64,000 nt of DNA from Albula goreensis (taxonomy: Eukaryota > Chordata > Actinopteri > Albuliformes > Albulidae), in the NCBI GenBank assembly GCA_022829145.1, contig CM040753.1, positions 13,344,884-13,408,883 on the forward strand, in the 5' to 3' direction. Below are positions 62,903 through 64,000 of the stretch, piece by piece; positions within the stretch are counted from its first letter, which is position 1, and each line of letters opens with the position of its first letter. The position numbers were made by a program, and so were the translations under genes. Under the pieces are notes generated by a model. It was not told the DNA's origin, did not search any database, and worked only from the letters and a program-made list of their open reading frames with translations.

Positions 62903-63020
62903 CAGGGGTGTGCAACTCTGTTCCTAGTAGTTGTTGTATGGGCATGTTGCTATTTCCACCAATTACCCTAACCTCATTAGCTCATTTGCTGCATACAGAA
63001 TACACCAGTGCTAGTTCATT
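62903..63020 (+). repeat. Dispersed fish repeat fragment
   Basis: CAGGGGTGTGCAACTCTGTT followed by CCTAG and a TTTGCTGCATACAGAATACA stretch. Same broad type as at 58130 and 5090. Confidence 0.4.
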
Positions 63021-64000
63021 CATAGAATAGACAACAGTACATATATATCTTATATATGAACAAAATGACAATCTTCAGCTGTCATTCATGAGCTTATCAA
63101 TAAATTTACCTTAAATGTCAGATAACATTGATGATTGTAGCCATTTAAATAATAATAGCTTAAGTTGGAATGAAAGCCAGAAACAGATATGGCCCTCCTT
63201 GTCTACACTTGGTCTAGAGTCTATAGTGATTTCACCATGTCTGGTGCCCACTCTCCTGCCATGTCTAAGGACACCTATTTTATTTATCTGGCACATTCTC
63301 CCTCTGAGTTGCACATACATATGATCCATAGGTATAAGTCCTTTAAATAGCCTATTCTGATGACTTAGTGCTTTTGCTGCTTAAGCAGCCTTTTACATGG
63401 AAAGGAAAGGTGTGACTAAAGTTTTTATGGTGGCCAGTTTTACTGGCTTACCCCTGTTATTCCCTGGAGAGGCTAGACCAGTTGATGCCTCACCAACACT
63501 GATATCTGGCCATAGAGAACACCTGTGAGGCTGGGACTTGAATCCCCATTTGGAGGGCTTACATTTATTTTTGGAATGGGAACTGTGAGCCACCTGGAGG
63601 CCCTATTTCATCATTAATTAGAAGAAGAAAAAAAAACTTTTAAAAAGTGCATGTACCAAAGTTAACACTTAAAATATAAAAAATGCACATATGCAACAAA
63701 TGTGTTGTAATTATTTGGCCATTACACTGTCTCCTAACATTTGTGTCATAGTGCTCATTATGACAAGTCCCCTTAAAGGTGAAAGTCAGTAATAATTGTT
63801 GTTTGTGGGGGGGAAATTGCACAAGTAACCACTCCGCCCTCGTGACACATTATTTTTTGATAAAGAGGTTCTACCTCTGAACAACATTATGTTTTGAAAA
63901 TGTATTTTATACTGACTACTCCACCCTTTCGTAGAAGTAGCAACCTCTCTTGAAATTAAGCCACAGGAGACACAGGTTAGTTGGGGACGATGTACAGAAA
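63021..64000. other. No gene recognised
   Basis: AT-rich sequence without a frame that combines splice signals and plausible composition. The missing 5' exons of the - strand gene may lie here or beyond the window. Confidence 0.4.

Overview
The window is vertebrate nuclear DNA, almost certainly from a ray-finned fish. It holds small, well-spliced exons separated by AT-rich introns of 0.1 to 12 kb, many CA/TG microsatellites, and remnants of Tc1/mariner, hAT, LINE and tRNA-type SINE elements of the kinds common in teleosts. I cannot name the species.

Layout. (1) From 1023 to 49606 on the + strand lies nearly all of a Dbl-family RhoGEF gene, which I assign to mcf2l2. Thirty-three coding exons join in frame and encode about 1,211 residues: CRAL-TRIO/Sec14 domain, spectrin-like helical region, DH, PH, a Ser/Arg-rich linker built from small exons, SH3, and a short acidic tail. 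The first coding exon(s) lie upstream of the window. (2) Inside its 11.6 kb intron, on the - strand, sits the intronless coding region of b3gnt5 (21771-22910), with a probable non-coding first exon near 26.6-26.8 kb. As I recall, B3GNT5 is also nested antisense within MCF2L2 in human, which supports both names. (3) From 49607 to about 53.7 kb come the mcf2l2 3' UTR and decayed repeats, including a LINE 3' end. (4) From 53682 to about 55.9 kb is a broken hAT element on the - strand. (5) At 56129-56674 on the + strand, directly behind the hAT pseudogene, is a single-exon nanos gene, best read as nanos3. (6) Convergent to it, on the - strand from about 62.7 to 58.9 kb, is a multi-exon gene for a mostly disordered protein. 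From its C-terminal helix and the recalled human NANOS3 - C19orf57/BRME1 neighbourhood I infer brme1, a meiotic recombination factor.

How they fit together. mcf2l2 and b3gnt5 form an old nested pair with unrelated jobs: Rho GTPase activation and lacto/neolacto glycolipid synthesis. nanos3 and the brme1-like gene form a germline pair: germ-cell maintenance through translational repression, and meiotic break repair.

Points most worth a second look: a candidate 43-nt G-rich intron in the brme1-like gene; a hAT transposase pseudogene starting 265 bp from the nanos3 start; a 110 bp TG tract abutting a PH-domain 3' splice site; a duplicated in-frame donor; and a cluster of four phase-1 symmetric cassette-like exons, several with basophilic kinase motifs.
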